DNA of 64,000 nt from positions 1-64,000 of the forward strand of contig PLXW01000039.1 in NCBI GenBank assembly GCA_003151595.1. The letters run 5' to 3'. Below are positions 35,937 to 44,333 of this stretch, one piece after another. The translations under genes and the position numbers were made by a program. The DNA is from Myxococcales bacterium. Its GTDB lineage: Bacteria > Myxococcota > Polyangia > Polyangiales > Polyangiaceae. Position 1 is the stretch's first letter, and each line of letters opens with the position of its first letter. Under the pieces are notes generated by a model, which saw only the letters and a list, made by a program, of their open reading frames with translations, ran no database searches and was not told the origin of the DNA.

Positions 35937-37043
35937 ATGGTGACTGCGCGCCTGCGTTTGCTCGTGAGAGGCGCGCTCGTTGCGGCGACCGCCGCGTCGT
36001 CGGTCGTCGGGATCGCGGGAGCGGGATGCAACGCCGAGACGAGCGCCGGCGAGAGCGACGCGGCCGCGACCGATGGACCGGCGAGCAGCACGCCGGGCGT
36101 CGTCTGCTTCAACGACGGATCGTTCGCGTCACCCGACTTTTCTCCCGCGGGCCCGTGGACGGACGCCGCGCTTTGTACCGGCTCGCCGACGATCCCGCGG
36201 AACCCCTACACCTGCTGCGGCGTCTCGTTTTTCGTGCCGCTCGCGTGTGTCCCACCGACTCTCGCGCTCGACGGCGGCGCGGACGCGGGGGTCACGCTTG
36301 ACTGCACGACACTCTGCGGAGACGTCGATGGCAGCTTCGATCCCATTCAGCAGTGCGCGCTCGTCGTCGCACCCGACGGCGGCACCGGCGTTGGATGCCA
36401 GACCTACGGGTGCCTCGGCCAGCGCCCGCGAGGCCTGTGCGAAGACGTCACCCAGGACGACGGCAGCGTCGGCGCTGCTCTCTGCCGCGCCTACGCGCTC
36501 GAAGCCGCTTCGGTCCCCGCGTTTCGCACACTCCGCGCGGAGCTGCGCGCCCACGGCGCACCGAAGTCGCTCCTCCGCGCCGCCAGCCGCGCCGCGCGCG
36601 ACGAGACACGGCACGCGCGCGCCACCAAGCGGCTCGCGCGTCGGTTCGGGGGCGCGCCGCGAGATCCCGTGATCGCGGCGACGCCGTGGCGCGATCTGGA
36701 AGCGCTCGCGATCGAGAACGCGGTCGAAGGGTGCACGCGCGAGCTCTACGGCGCTGTCGTTGCTCGGTGGCAGGCCGAGCACGCCAGCGACCCGAACGTG
36801 CGCGCCGTGATGGGTCGCGTCGCCGCCGACGAGCTCCATCATGCGGCGCTCGCGATGCGCGTGGCCGCCTGGGTCCACGCGCGTCTCGCCCCCACGGCGC
36901 GCGACCGCGTCGAGGCGAGCCGCGTGCGAGCGATCGACGACCTTCGTGCAGCCGTCGGTCGATCCGCGCCACGGCACACGGCGCGCGTCCTCGGTTTGCC
37001 GAGCACCGCGCAGGCGCGCGCCATGCTCGAAGCGCTCGCGTGA
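35937..37043 (+). CDS. Exported protein with Cys-rich region and ferritin-like diiron domain
   Basis: This 368-residue protein starts with a signal-peptide-like segment ending near AGAGCNAE, a possible lipobox (GAGC). Residues 35-165 are cysteine-rich (about eleven Cys) and low complexity, with no known fold. Residues about 180-330 form a helical ferritin-like bundle with the expected metal-ligand pattern: Glu in ALEAASVPAF, then ARDETRHAR (Glu-x2-His), Glu in IENAVEGC, then AADELHHAA (Glu-x2-His). This predicts a diiron or related metal site facing the periplasm or outside. It stands alone. Possible roles are metal storage or oxygen chemistry; neither is shown. Confidence 0.8.
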   Translation: MVTARLRLLVRGALVAATAASSVVGIAGAGCNAETSAGESDAAATDGPASSTPGVVCFNDGSFASPDFSPAGPWTDAALCTGSPTIPRNPYTCCGVSFFVPLACVPPTLALDGGADAGVTLDCTTLCGDVDGSFDPIQQCALVVAPDGGTGVGCQTYGCLGQRPRGLCEDVTQDDGSVGAALCRAYALEAASVPAFRTLRAELRAHGAPKSLLRAASRAARDETRHARATKRLARRFGGAPRDPVIAATPWRDLEALAIENAVEGCTRELYGAVVARWQAEHASDPNVRAVMGRVAADELHHAALAMRVAAWVHARLAPTARDRVEASRVRAIDDLRAAVGRSAPRHTARVLGLPSTAQARAMLEALA

Positions 37044-37056
37044 GGGCGCGGCGCCC

Positions 37057-37440
37057 TCAGATAGCGTGAACCACCGCGGTCGGATCGATCGCGCGAAGGT
37101 CGCCTGGATCCGAGCTGACGATCGCCCATCCCCGCTCGCGCGCGAGAAAAACGACGTGCGCATCGACGACGTCCTTCGTGCGGGTCGCCCCCAACATCCG
37201 GCCGAGCACCTTGGCGACGGCGTGTGTGAGATCGATCACACGCGTCTGCCGAAGAAGAAACGTGATGGGGACCTGCGATCGTCCCCCTTCGCGCCACACC
37301 TGCGCGACGACGCCTGCCGATGTCACGAGCGGCGTCCCTTCGTCGGCGAACCTCTGCGCGAGGTGGACCATCGCGCGATCTCTTCGCTCCATGGCGATGA
37401 ATGCGCCGGCGTCGAGGACCGCTCCGCGCGCGGTCTTCAT
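37057..37440 (-). CDS. PIN-domain protein, VapC-type toxin
   Basis: The 127-residue protein has a PIN ribonuclease fold: VLDAGAFIAMERRD with the first acidic ligand, a middle AQVWREGGRS segment, TKDVVDAHVVFLARE with a further Asp pair, and AIVSSDPGDLRAI near the end. The usual Glu near residue 40-45 (VvaEl) is replaced by VVAQVW, so one metal ligand is atypical. ATG at 37440 overlaps the antitoxin stop as ATGA. This order (antitoxin then toxin) fits a VapBC module. The substrate RNA is unknown. Confidence 0.85.
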   Translation of the reverse strand: MKTARGAVLDAGAFIAMERRDRAMVHLAQRFADEGTPLVTSAGVVAQVWREGGRSQVPITFLLRQTRVIDLTHAVAKVLGRMLGATRTKDVVDAHVVFLARERGWAIVSSDPGDLRAIDPTAVVHAI

Positions 37441-37685
37441 GCGGCGCTCTTCTTCCGCGGCGCTCGCGTGATCTTCTCGAAGACTTCGTTCGCACGCTTC
37501 ACGTCAGCCGCACGCGGCCGGACGCTGGCGTAGAACTCTCGCCACATGCGCTCGAGCTCGGCGTCGTCGAGGTGCTCCTCGATGACGTCGGTGACCCAGG
37601 CCGAGACAGGCGTGCGGCCGGCCGCTTTCTTGATCCGAGCGGCGACGGCGGTGGGGACGCTGATGGTGATGCGCCGAATTGTCAT
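37437..37685 (-). CDS. Ribbon-helix-helix-type antitoxin of a VapBC-like module
   Basis: The 82-residue protein begins MTIRRITISVPTAVAARIKK, a strand followed by a helix that fits a ribbon-helix-helix DNA-binding domain, then TPVSAWVTDVIEEHL. The C-terminal half is a charged helix (ERMWREFYASVRPR) that would wrap the PIN toxin. The start is the ATG at 37685; upstream frame continues into the repeat region but is not credible. It and the toxin gene overlap by four bases, so they are translationally coupled. The complex probably represses its own promoter, which would lie in the 37686-37830 region next to the 65-bp repeats. Confidence 0.8.
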   Translation of the reverse strand: MTIRRITISVPTAVAARIKKAAGRTPVSAWVTDVIEEHLDDAELERMWREFYASVRPRAADVKRANEVFEKITRAPRKKSAA

Positions 37686-37780
37686 AACAATCGCATAACA
37701 CGTGGCGAGGTGGCTCGCCACGCAAGCCGCGCGCTCATCTCCCGGAGAGCGGCCGCGTCTTCGGCAGGATGCGGGGCCGT

Positions 37781-38042
37781 CTTCAGGAAGATGAACGCGC
37801 ATCTCGATCAAGGCCGCCGCCATCTCGCCCAGGGTCGCCGCCACCTTGGTCCATGGTCGCGGCGACCTTCCGGAAGACGGACGTTCATCTGGATCAAGGT
37901 CGCCGCCACCTTGGTCCATGATCGCGGCGACCTTCCGGAAGATGGACGTTCATCTGGATCAAGGTCGCCGCCACCTTGGTCCATGGTCGCGGCGACCTTC
38001 CGGAAGATGGACGTTCATCTGGATCAAGGTCGCCGCCACCTT
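37781..38042. repeat. 65-bp tandem repeats, three full copies plus flanking partials
   Basis: Three copies of exactly 65 bp lie at 37833-37897, 37898-37962 and 37963-38027, with a 15-bp start of a fourth to 38042 and a diverged half copy before the array (from about 37781). Copies differ at only a few bases. Each unit holds two dyads: CAAGGT-N7-ACCTTG (across the junction of units) and GGTCGC-G-GCGACC. All three forward frames are open because 65 is not a multiple of three and GC is high; I do not call a gene. There are no unique spacers, so it is not a CRISPR. Confidence 0.9.
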
Positions 38043-38279
38043 CCCCGGATCGATGCTTCATCTTGGCGAGCACGCGCGCCGACCAGGTTCTGCGCACTTG
38101 CGTGCTCGATCGGGTTTCGGATCAGGTTCGGCTCCGGTGCGACCCGCTCACGAGGCCGACGCCGCCCCGACCGAGACAGGCCGATCCGTCCGTAAGGTGC
38201 TCGTCATTCAGGCGCCAACGAGCCTCGCACCGACTCGACGAATGCTTCGTTCGAGCGGGGCGCGGCAGGCGCCTGAACG
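38043..38279. promoter_or_regulatory. Leader of the 274-aa orphan with a spaced inverted repeat
   Basis: TTCAGGCGCC (38207-38216) and GGCGCCTGAA (38268-38277) are exact reverse complements 51 bp apart; the right arm ends three bases before the ATG at 38280. Between them lies a smaller dyad CGAA-TGC-TTCG (38239-38249). No gene is supported in the interval. It may be an operator or the 5' leader of the downstream gene. Confidence 0.45.
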
Positions 38280-39104
38280 ATGAAAGAACGTGTCATGGCC
38301 CCCTCCAAGATTGCCTCGAAGAAGAAGTCGGTTGTCTCTGTCTCGACCTCCAACGCCTCGGCCTCCGAGACGGCGGAGACTTTGCCTGTGCCTGTGCTTA
38401 CGCCCGTGTCTCAAACCGTCGCGGCCAATCCCTCCGCGACGGCGCAACCCAGTCCAGCCTTCCTTGCCAAAGTCGCGCAGGCTACGTCGCTGCTCGATCA
38501 GGCCATCGCGCTGTTCCAGGACGGGGTTGACCTCACCCCTCTCGACCGAAAGCGGAGTCAAAAGCTCCGCAAAGGCGGAGACAGGGTCATTCCCATCCTG
38601 GCCCAGGCGGCCAAACAGATCGGCTTGAGCATTCCGCTCGCGCCGGTCGCTCCGATGGAGGAGAGCCTCGCCGAGGCGCAAGCTCTCCTCCCCGTGCAGA
38701 CGAAGATCGGTGTCCTGCAAAAGCAGGTCGGCGATCACGTCTTCTCGGCGGAGGGATCTTCGTGGGGCACGGCCACCGCGCTGTACGCGGTGCTCCGTCG
38801 TCTCTCGAAGGGGAACGGGCAGCTCGCCAAGCTGCTCGAGCCCGCGGGCGAGTTCTTCGGGTACCGACATCCGTCGGTCCGCGCGGAACATCCGAAGACG
38901 GCGAAGGGGAAAGCGGCCTTGAAGGAGCAGAAGCTCCAGCAAGCCGCTGCCGCTTCGTCGGCGTCGGAGGCTTCGGCCGCCTCGGAGACTGCGGAGTCTT
39001 CGGGTTCGGCCGCGGTCTCACCCGTGGTCGCCACCTCGCCGATCGTCGCTGCCAGCAGCGGCGCGTCGACGAACGGCGCGTTGAACGGCAGCGCGCACTC
39101 CTGA
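38280..39104 (+). CDS. Orphan protein (274 aa) with Ala/Ser-rich ends
   Basis: This protein is not recognised. Residues 1-55 are Ser/Thr/Ala/Pro-rich. Residues 60-225 form a helical core with LLDQAIALFQDGVDLTPLDR, VIPILAQAAKQIGLSIPLAP, KIGVLQKQVGDHVF and GTATALYAVLRRLSKGNG. Residues 226-274 are again Ala/Ser low complexity. There is no signal peptide. It uses more T- and A-ending codons in its N-terminal part than its neighbours, which could mean a different origin. It begins at ATG 38280 or 38295 and is followed by a strong terminator, so it is a single-gene unit. Its position beside repeats and a toxin-antitoxin pair suggests accessory DNA. Confidence 0.7.
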   Translation: MKERVMAPSKIASKKKSVVSVSTSNASASETAETLPVPVLTPVSQTVAANPSATAQPSPAFLAKVAQATSLLDQAIALFQDGVDLTPLDRKRSQKLRKGGDRVIPILAQAAKQIGLSIPLAPVAPMEESLAEAQALLPVQTKIGVLQKQVGDHVFSAEGSSWGTATALYAVLRRLSKGNGQLAKLLEPAGEFFGYRHPSVRAEHPKTAKGKAALKEQKLQQAAAASSASEASAASETAESSGSAAVSPVVATSPIVAASSGASTNGALNGSAHS

Positions 39105-39131
39105 GGGATCAGGGGAGCGCGTAGGGCCGGC

Positions 39132-39178
39132 GGGCCCCTCGACTCTCACGGGAGGGTCGGGGGGCTCGTTTCTTTTTG
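39132..39178 (+). terminator. Strong rho-independent terminator
   Basis: A stem of about 16 pairs (left arm 39132-39147, right arm ending 39167, G-U pairs included) with a 4-base loop is followed by GTTTCTTTTT. It lies 28 bp after the stop of the 274-residue gene and is the clearest terminator in the window. Confidence 0.9.
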
Positions 39179-39209
39179 TCCATTCAGTCCTGGTGCGGCG
39201 CCGAGCCCT

Positions 39210-40337
39210 TCACCCGAAGAACGCGCGAACCCCCTCCGCGACGTACCGCTGCTGCGCCTCGGTGATCTCCGCGAACATCGGGATCGCCAGCAGCTCGCGG
39301 CTCGCGGCGTCGGTGCTCGCAAGCGGCGCGCTTTCGTCATGAAACCGCGCGTACGCCGGCTGCCGATGCGCAGGGCGCGCGTAATACGCGCGCGACGCGA
39401 CCCCTCGCGCAGCGAGATGCTCGGCGAGCGCGTCGCGCCGTGGCGTGCGGGTCGCGAAGACGTTGTAGACGTGCGACGCGGGGTCCGCGGGCTCGTCGGG
39501 GAGCGAGAGCCCCGCGATTCCTCCGAGGAGCGCGCGGTACCTCGCGGCCGCCTCGCGACGCGCGCGCGTCCACGTCTCCAGATGGCGCGCCTTCACGTCG
39601 AGCACCGCGGCGTGGAGCGCGTCGAGTCGACTGTTCGCGCCGCACTCCGCGAACGTGTCGTCCTCGTTCGCGACGCGCCCGTGTTGCCGCAAGCTCCGCA
39701 CGCGCTCGGCCACGCGCGCGTCGTTCGTCGTCACCGCGCCGCCGTCGCCCCACGCGCCGAGGTTCTTCGAGGGGAAGAAGCTGAACGCCCCCGCGTCGCC
39801 GATCGACCCCGCCGCGCCGAGCGCGCAGCGCGCGCCGATCGCTTGCGCCGCGTCTTCCACGACGACGAGCGCGTGCCGCTTCGCGATCGCGACGAGCGCC
39901 TCCATCGCCGCGCATCGCCCGAACAGGTGCACCGGGAGAATCGCCCGCATGCGCACCCCTTCGCGCGTCGCGCGCTCGATTCGCGCATCGACGCACGCGG
40001 GATCGATCGTCAGCGACGCGTCCACATCGACGAACAGCGGCCGCGCTCCCACCGCCACGATCGCCTCCACGCTGGCCACGAACGTCAGCGCCGGCGTCAG
40101 CACAGCGTCCCCTTCCCCCACGCCGAGCGCACGCAACGCCAGCACCAGCGCATCGGTCCCCGACGCGACGCCGACGGCATGCGAAGCGCCGACCATCCGC
40201 GCCAGCGTCTTCTCGAACCGCGCCACCGGCTCGCCGAGCACGAACGCCTGCCGCTCGATCACCTCGAGCGCCGCCGTCATCACCTCGTCGCGGATCGGCG
40301 CGTGCTGCGCCCCGAGATCGACCAGCGGAACCTTCAC
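39210..40337 (-). CDS. DegT/DnrJ/EryC1/StrS family aminotransferase
   Basis: This 375-residue PLP aminotransferase belongs to the sugar aminotransferase family that acts on nucleotide-linked keto-sugars. Landmarks are PLVDLGAQHAPIRDEV at the start, GVASGTDALVLALRALGVG, TPALTFVASVEAIVAVGARP, the VVEDAAQAIGA segment with the PLP Asp, and SFFPSKNLGAWGDGGAV with the Schiff-base Lys. The GTG at 40337 overlaps the nitrilase stop as GTGA, so the pair is coupled. The usual context is polysaccharide or antibiotic sugar synthesis, but no such genes are next to it; coupling to a nitrilase-fold amidase is unusual. Confidence 0.93.
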   Translation of the reverse strand: MKVPLVDLGAQHAPIRDEVMTAALEVIERQAFVLGEPVARFEKTLARMVGASHAVGVASGTDALVLALRALGVGEGDAVLTPALTFVASVEAIVAVGARPLFVDVDASLTIDPACVDARIERATREGVRMRAILPVHLFGRCAAMEALVAIAKRHALVVVEDAAQAIGARCALGAAGSIGDAGAFSFFPSKNLGAWGDGGAVTTNDARVAERVRSLRQHGRVANEDDTFAECGANSRLDALHAAVLDVKARHLETWTRARREAAARYRALLGGIAGLSLPDEPADPASHVYNVFATRTPRRDALAEHLAARGVASRAYYARPAHRQPAYARFHDESAPLASTDAASRELLAIPMFAEITEAQQRYVAEGVRAFFG

Positions 40338-41152
40338 GGCGGCGTCGACAGGCGCCGGTGCGCCAGGCACGGGAGCGACGCGCGCACGCGATCCTGGTAC
40401 GCGAGATCGAGCTTCGCGATCGCGAACCCCTCGCCGTCTCCGCACTGCGCGATCACGTCTCCCCACGGGTCGACGATGAGGCTCTTGCCGTACGTCGTCC
40501 GCCCACGCGGGTGCTTCCCTTGCTGCCCGGGTGCGAGCACGAACACCTGGTTCTCGATCGCGCGCGCGCGAATGAGCACGTGCCAGTGATCCTTGCCGGT
40601 GGTGACGGTGAACGCAGCGGGAATGGTGACGATGCGCGCGCCGCGTCGCTCGAGCGCGCGATACAGCTCGGGGAAGCGCACGTCGTAACAAACGCTCATA
40701 CCAAGCGGCACGTCGCGCACGCGCGCCACGACCTTCTCCGACCCTGCGCTGGTCGACGCGCTTTCCTTCAGCGACGTCCCGTCGGCGAGGTCGACGTCGA
40801 ACAGGTGCACCTTCCGATAGACCGCGACGACCGTGCCACGCGGATCGACGAGCACCGAGCTGTTGTACGGCTTCTCCGGGTCCTCGCTCGTCTCGGGCAT
40901 TCCCCCGGCGACGATGTGGATCGAGTGCTCGCGCGCCGCGGCGGCGATGGTCGACAAGATCGGCCCGTGCCCGTCGGCCTTCTCGGCGTGCTCGCGCTTC
41001 CCGGAGTCGTCGCCCCCCATGAACGCGAAGTTCTCGGGGAGCGCGACGATCTGCGCGCCGGCCCGCGCCGCCTCGCCGATGAGCGCCACGGCCCGCGCGA
41101 GGTTCTTCGGGACGTCGTCTTGGCTACACAGCTGGATGACGGCAGCGAGCAT
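40334..41152 (-). CDS. Carbon-nitrogen hydrolase (nitrilase superfamily, Nit1/Nit2-like amidase)
   Basis: The 272-residue enzyme has the Glu-Lys-Cys triad: Glu in VALPENFAFMGG, Lys in YRKVHLFDVDL and Cys in GMSVCYDVRFPELYR. The sequence DV(D)LADG.SLKES and the LIRARAIENQVFVLAP segment are typical of the Nit branch, whose members include deaminated glutathione amidase and omega-amidase. Repair of deaminated glutathione is a good guess. TAGAAA ends five bases before the ATG and may be the -10 of a leaderless message. It is the first gene of a two-gene unit with the DegT-type aminotransferase. Confidence 0.93.
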   Translation of the reverse strand: MLAAVIQLCSQDDVPKNLARAVALIGEAARAGAQIVALPENFAFMGGDDSGKREHAEKADGHGPILSTIAAAAREHSIHIVAGGMPETSEDPEKPYNSSVLVDPRGTVVAVYRKVHLFDVDLADGTSLKESASTSAGSEKVVARVRDVPLGMSVCYDVRFPELYRALERRGARIVTIPAAFTVTTGKDHWHVLIRARAIENQVFVLAPGQQGKHPRGRTTYGKSLIVDPWGDVIAQCGDGEGFAIAKLDLAYQDRVRASLPCLAHRRLSTPP

Positions 41153-41204
41153 GCGTCTTTCTAGCGCGCGCCGCCCTCGTGGTCACGCGCGCGCAGGGAG
41201 CAAC

Positions 41205-41672
41205 TCAGAGATCCTTGCCGAAGCACACGCTCGTCGCGACGGCCTTCACGTACCGCCCGAACAGCGGCACCTTCACGTAGCCGGCGCGCTCGTAGAGAAC
41301 CAGCGCCTCACGCTGCTTCGTCCCCGTCTCGAGGAGCATCCGGCGGATCCCGACGGCGTGCGCCTGGCTCTCAATCGCCTGAAGAATCGCCCGCCCGACC
41401 CCCTTTCCTCGCCCGCTCGGCTTCACGTACATGCGCTTCACCTCGGCGCTCAGCGTGTCGATGCGCCGGAACGCGCCGCACCCCAGCGCCTCGCCGTTCA
41501 CGCGCGCCACGAGGAACACGCCGTTGTGCCCCGCGACCTCCGCCTCTTCGAGCTCGAAGAAGTTCGCTTCCGGCGGGTAGAGCGAAGAGAGCTCGGCGTC
41601 GAGCTCGGCGATCAGCGCGCGCGCGGTCTCGCCGAACAGCGGCTCGGGGGTGATCGTGATCGCGGTCCCCAT
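41205..41672 (-). CDS. GNAT family N-acetyltransferase
   Basis: The 155-residue protein has the GNAT acetyl-CoA site: VKRMYVKPSGRGKGVGRAIL with the R-x2-G-x-G/A loop, and a C-terminal LVLYERAGYVKVPLFGRY. An FLVARVNGEALGCGAFRRID strand pair precedes it. It resembles small amino-acid or amine acetyltransferases (YjbC/PaiA-like), but the substrate is unknown. Its start overlaps the ribA stop by one base (TGATG), so the two are coupled. Confidence 0.9.
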   Translation of the reverse strand: MGTAITITPEPLFGETARALIAELDAELSSLYPPEANFFELEEAEVAGHNGVFLVARVNGEALGCGAFRRIDTLSAEVKRMYVKPSGRGKGVGRAILQAIESQAHAVGIRRMLLETGTKQREALVLYERAGYVKVPLFGRYVKAVATSVCFGKDL

Positions 41673-42295
41673 CAGAGCGCGTGCCCCATCTTCTTCGCCT
41701 TCACCGCCAGGTAGTCCGCGTTGTGCTCGTTCGGCGCGATCGCGATCGGCACCCGCTCCACGACGTCGACGCCGTGCGCGCGAAGCCCGTCGACCTTCTT
41801 CGGGTTGTTCGTGAGCAGCGCGACGCGCGACACGCCGAGATCTTCGAGCATCGCCGCGGCCACGTCGTACGTGCGCGCGTCGTCGGCGAACCCGAGCATC
41901 CGGTTCGCGTCGACCGTGTCGTGCCCCTGCTCCTGTAGCGCGTACGCGCGGATCTTGTTCCCCAGGCCGATGCCGCGCCCTTCCTGGCGCAGGTACACGA
42001 CCACCCCGCGCCCCGCCTTTTCAATCGCGCGCAGCGCGTAGTCGAGCTGATCGCGGCAGTCGCACTTCTGCGAGCGGAGCACCTCGCCCGTCCAGCACTC
42101 CGAATGCACGCGCACCAGCGGCGCGTCGCTCCCGCCGCTCGGGCTCACGTCGCCGACGACGAGGGCGACGTGCTCTTCGTCGCCCTTGTCATCGCGCTTC
42201 TCGTCGCCTTGCGCCTCGCGAAACACGATCACGCGCACCGACCCGTACTCGGTCGGCACATCCGATTCTGCGTAGCGATGGACGCGCGCGGTCAA
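41672..42295 (-). CDS. ribA: GTP cyclohydrolase II
   Basis: RibA converts GTP to 2,5-diamino-6-ribosylamino-pyrimidinone phosphate, the first step of riboflavin synthesis. The 207-residue protein has the zinc-binding HSECWTGEVLRSQKCDC (three Cys), the catalytic stretch LRQEGRGIGLGNKIRAYALQ, and LLTNNPKKVDGLRAHGV. An insertion rich in Asp/Glu/Lys (about residues 30-42) is extra. It is the monofunctional form, without the RibB domain. It is coupled to the downstream acetyltransferase; no other riboflavin gene is near. Confidence 0.97.
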   Translation of the reverse strand: MTARVHRYAESDVPTEYGSVRVIVFREAQGDEKRDDKGDEEHVALVVGDVSPSGGSDAPLVRVHSECWTGEVLRSQKCDCRDQLDYALRAIEKAGRGVVVYLRQEGRGIGLGNKIRAYALQEQGHDTVDANRMLGFADDARTYDVAAAMLEDLGVSRVALLTNNPKKVDGLRAHGVDVVERVPIAIAPNEHNADYLAVKAKKMGHAL

Positions 42296-42307
42296 GAGAG
42301 TCTCGTT

Positions 42308-42381
42308 GTCATCCTGAGCGAAGCGAAGGATCTACGCGTGACCCGCTTAGATCCTTCGTCGCTTCGCTCCTCAGAATGACA
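42308..42381. repeat. Palindromic intergenic repeat (REP/MITE-like)
   Basis: Arms of about 30 bp, GTCATCCTGAGCGAAGCGAA and onward (from 42308) and its imperfect complement ending CAGAATGACAG (42381), flank a short centre with GACCC. The right arm carries TCGTCGCTTCGCTCCTCAG. I have seen very similar palindromes (GTCATTCTGAGxGAAGCGAAG...) scattered in unrelated bacterial genomes; that is recall, not a search. It lies between ribA and the acyl-CoA ligase gene and would form a long hairpin in RNA, so it may also end transcription. Confidence 0.75.
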
Positions 42382-42412
42382 GAAATGGGGCGCTCCTGAG
42401 GAACGCAGAAAT

Positions 42413-44275
<1,863 letters not shown>

Positions 44276-44333
44276 GGTCAAACGAGGCTAACGCTCTGCG
44301 GCGCGCCCGGGAAGTGCTAAACCCTGCCGCGCA

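Noticed and set aside
37833..38042. The 65-bp array as a CRISPR or as a repeat-protein gene
   Set aside because: There are no variable spacers. All three plus-strand frames stay open because 65 is not a multiple of three, so no frame is preferred.
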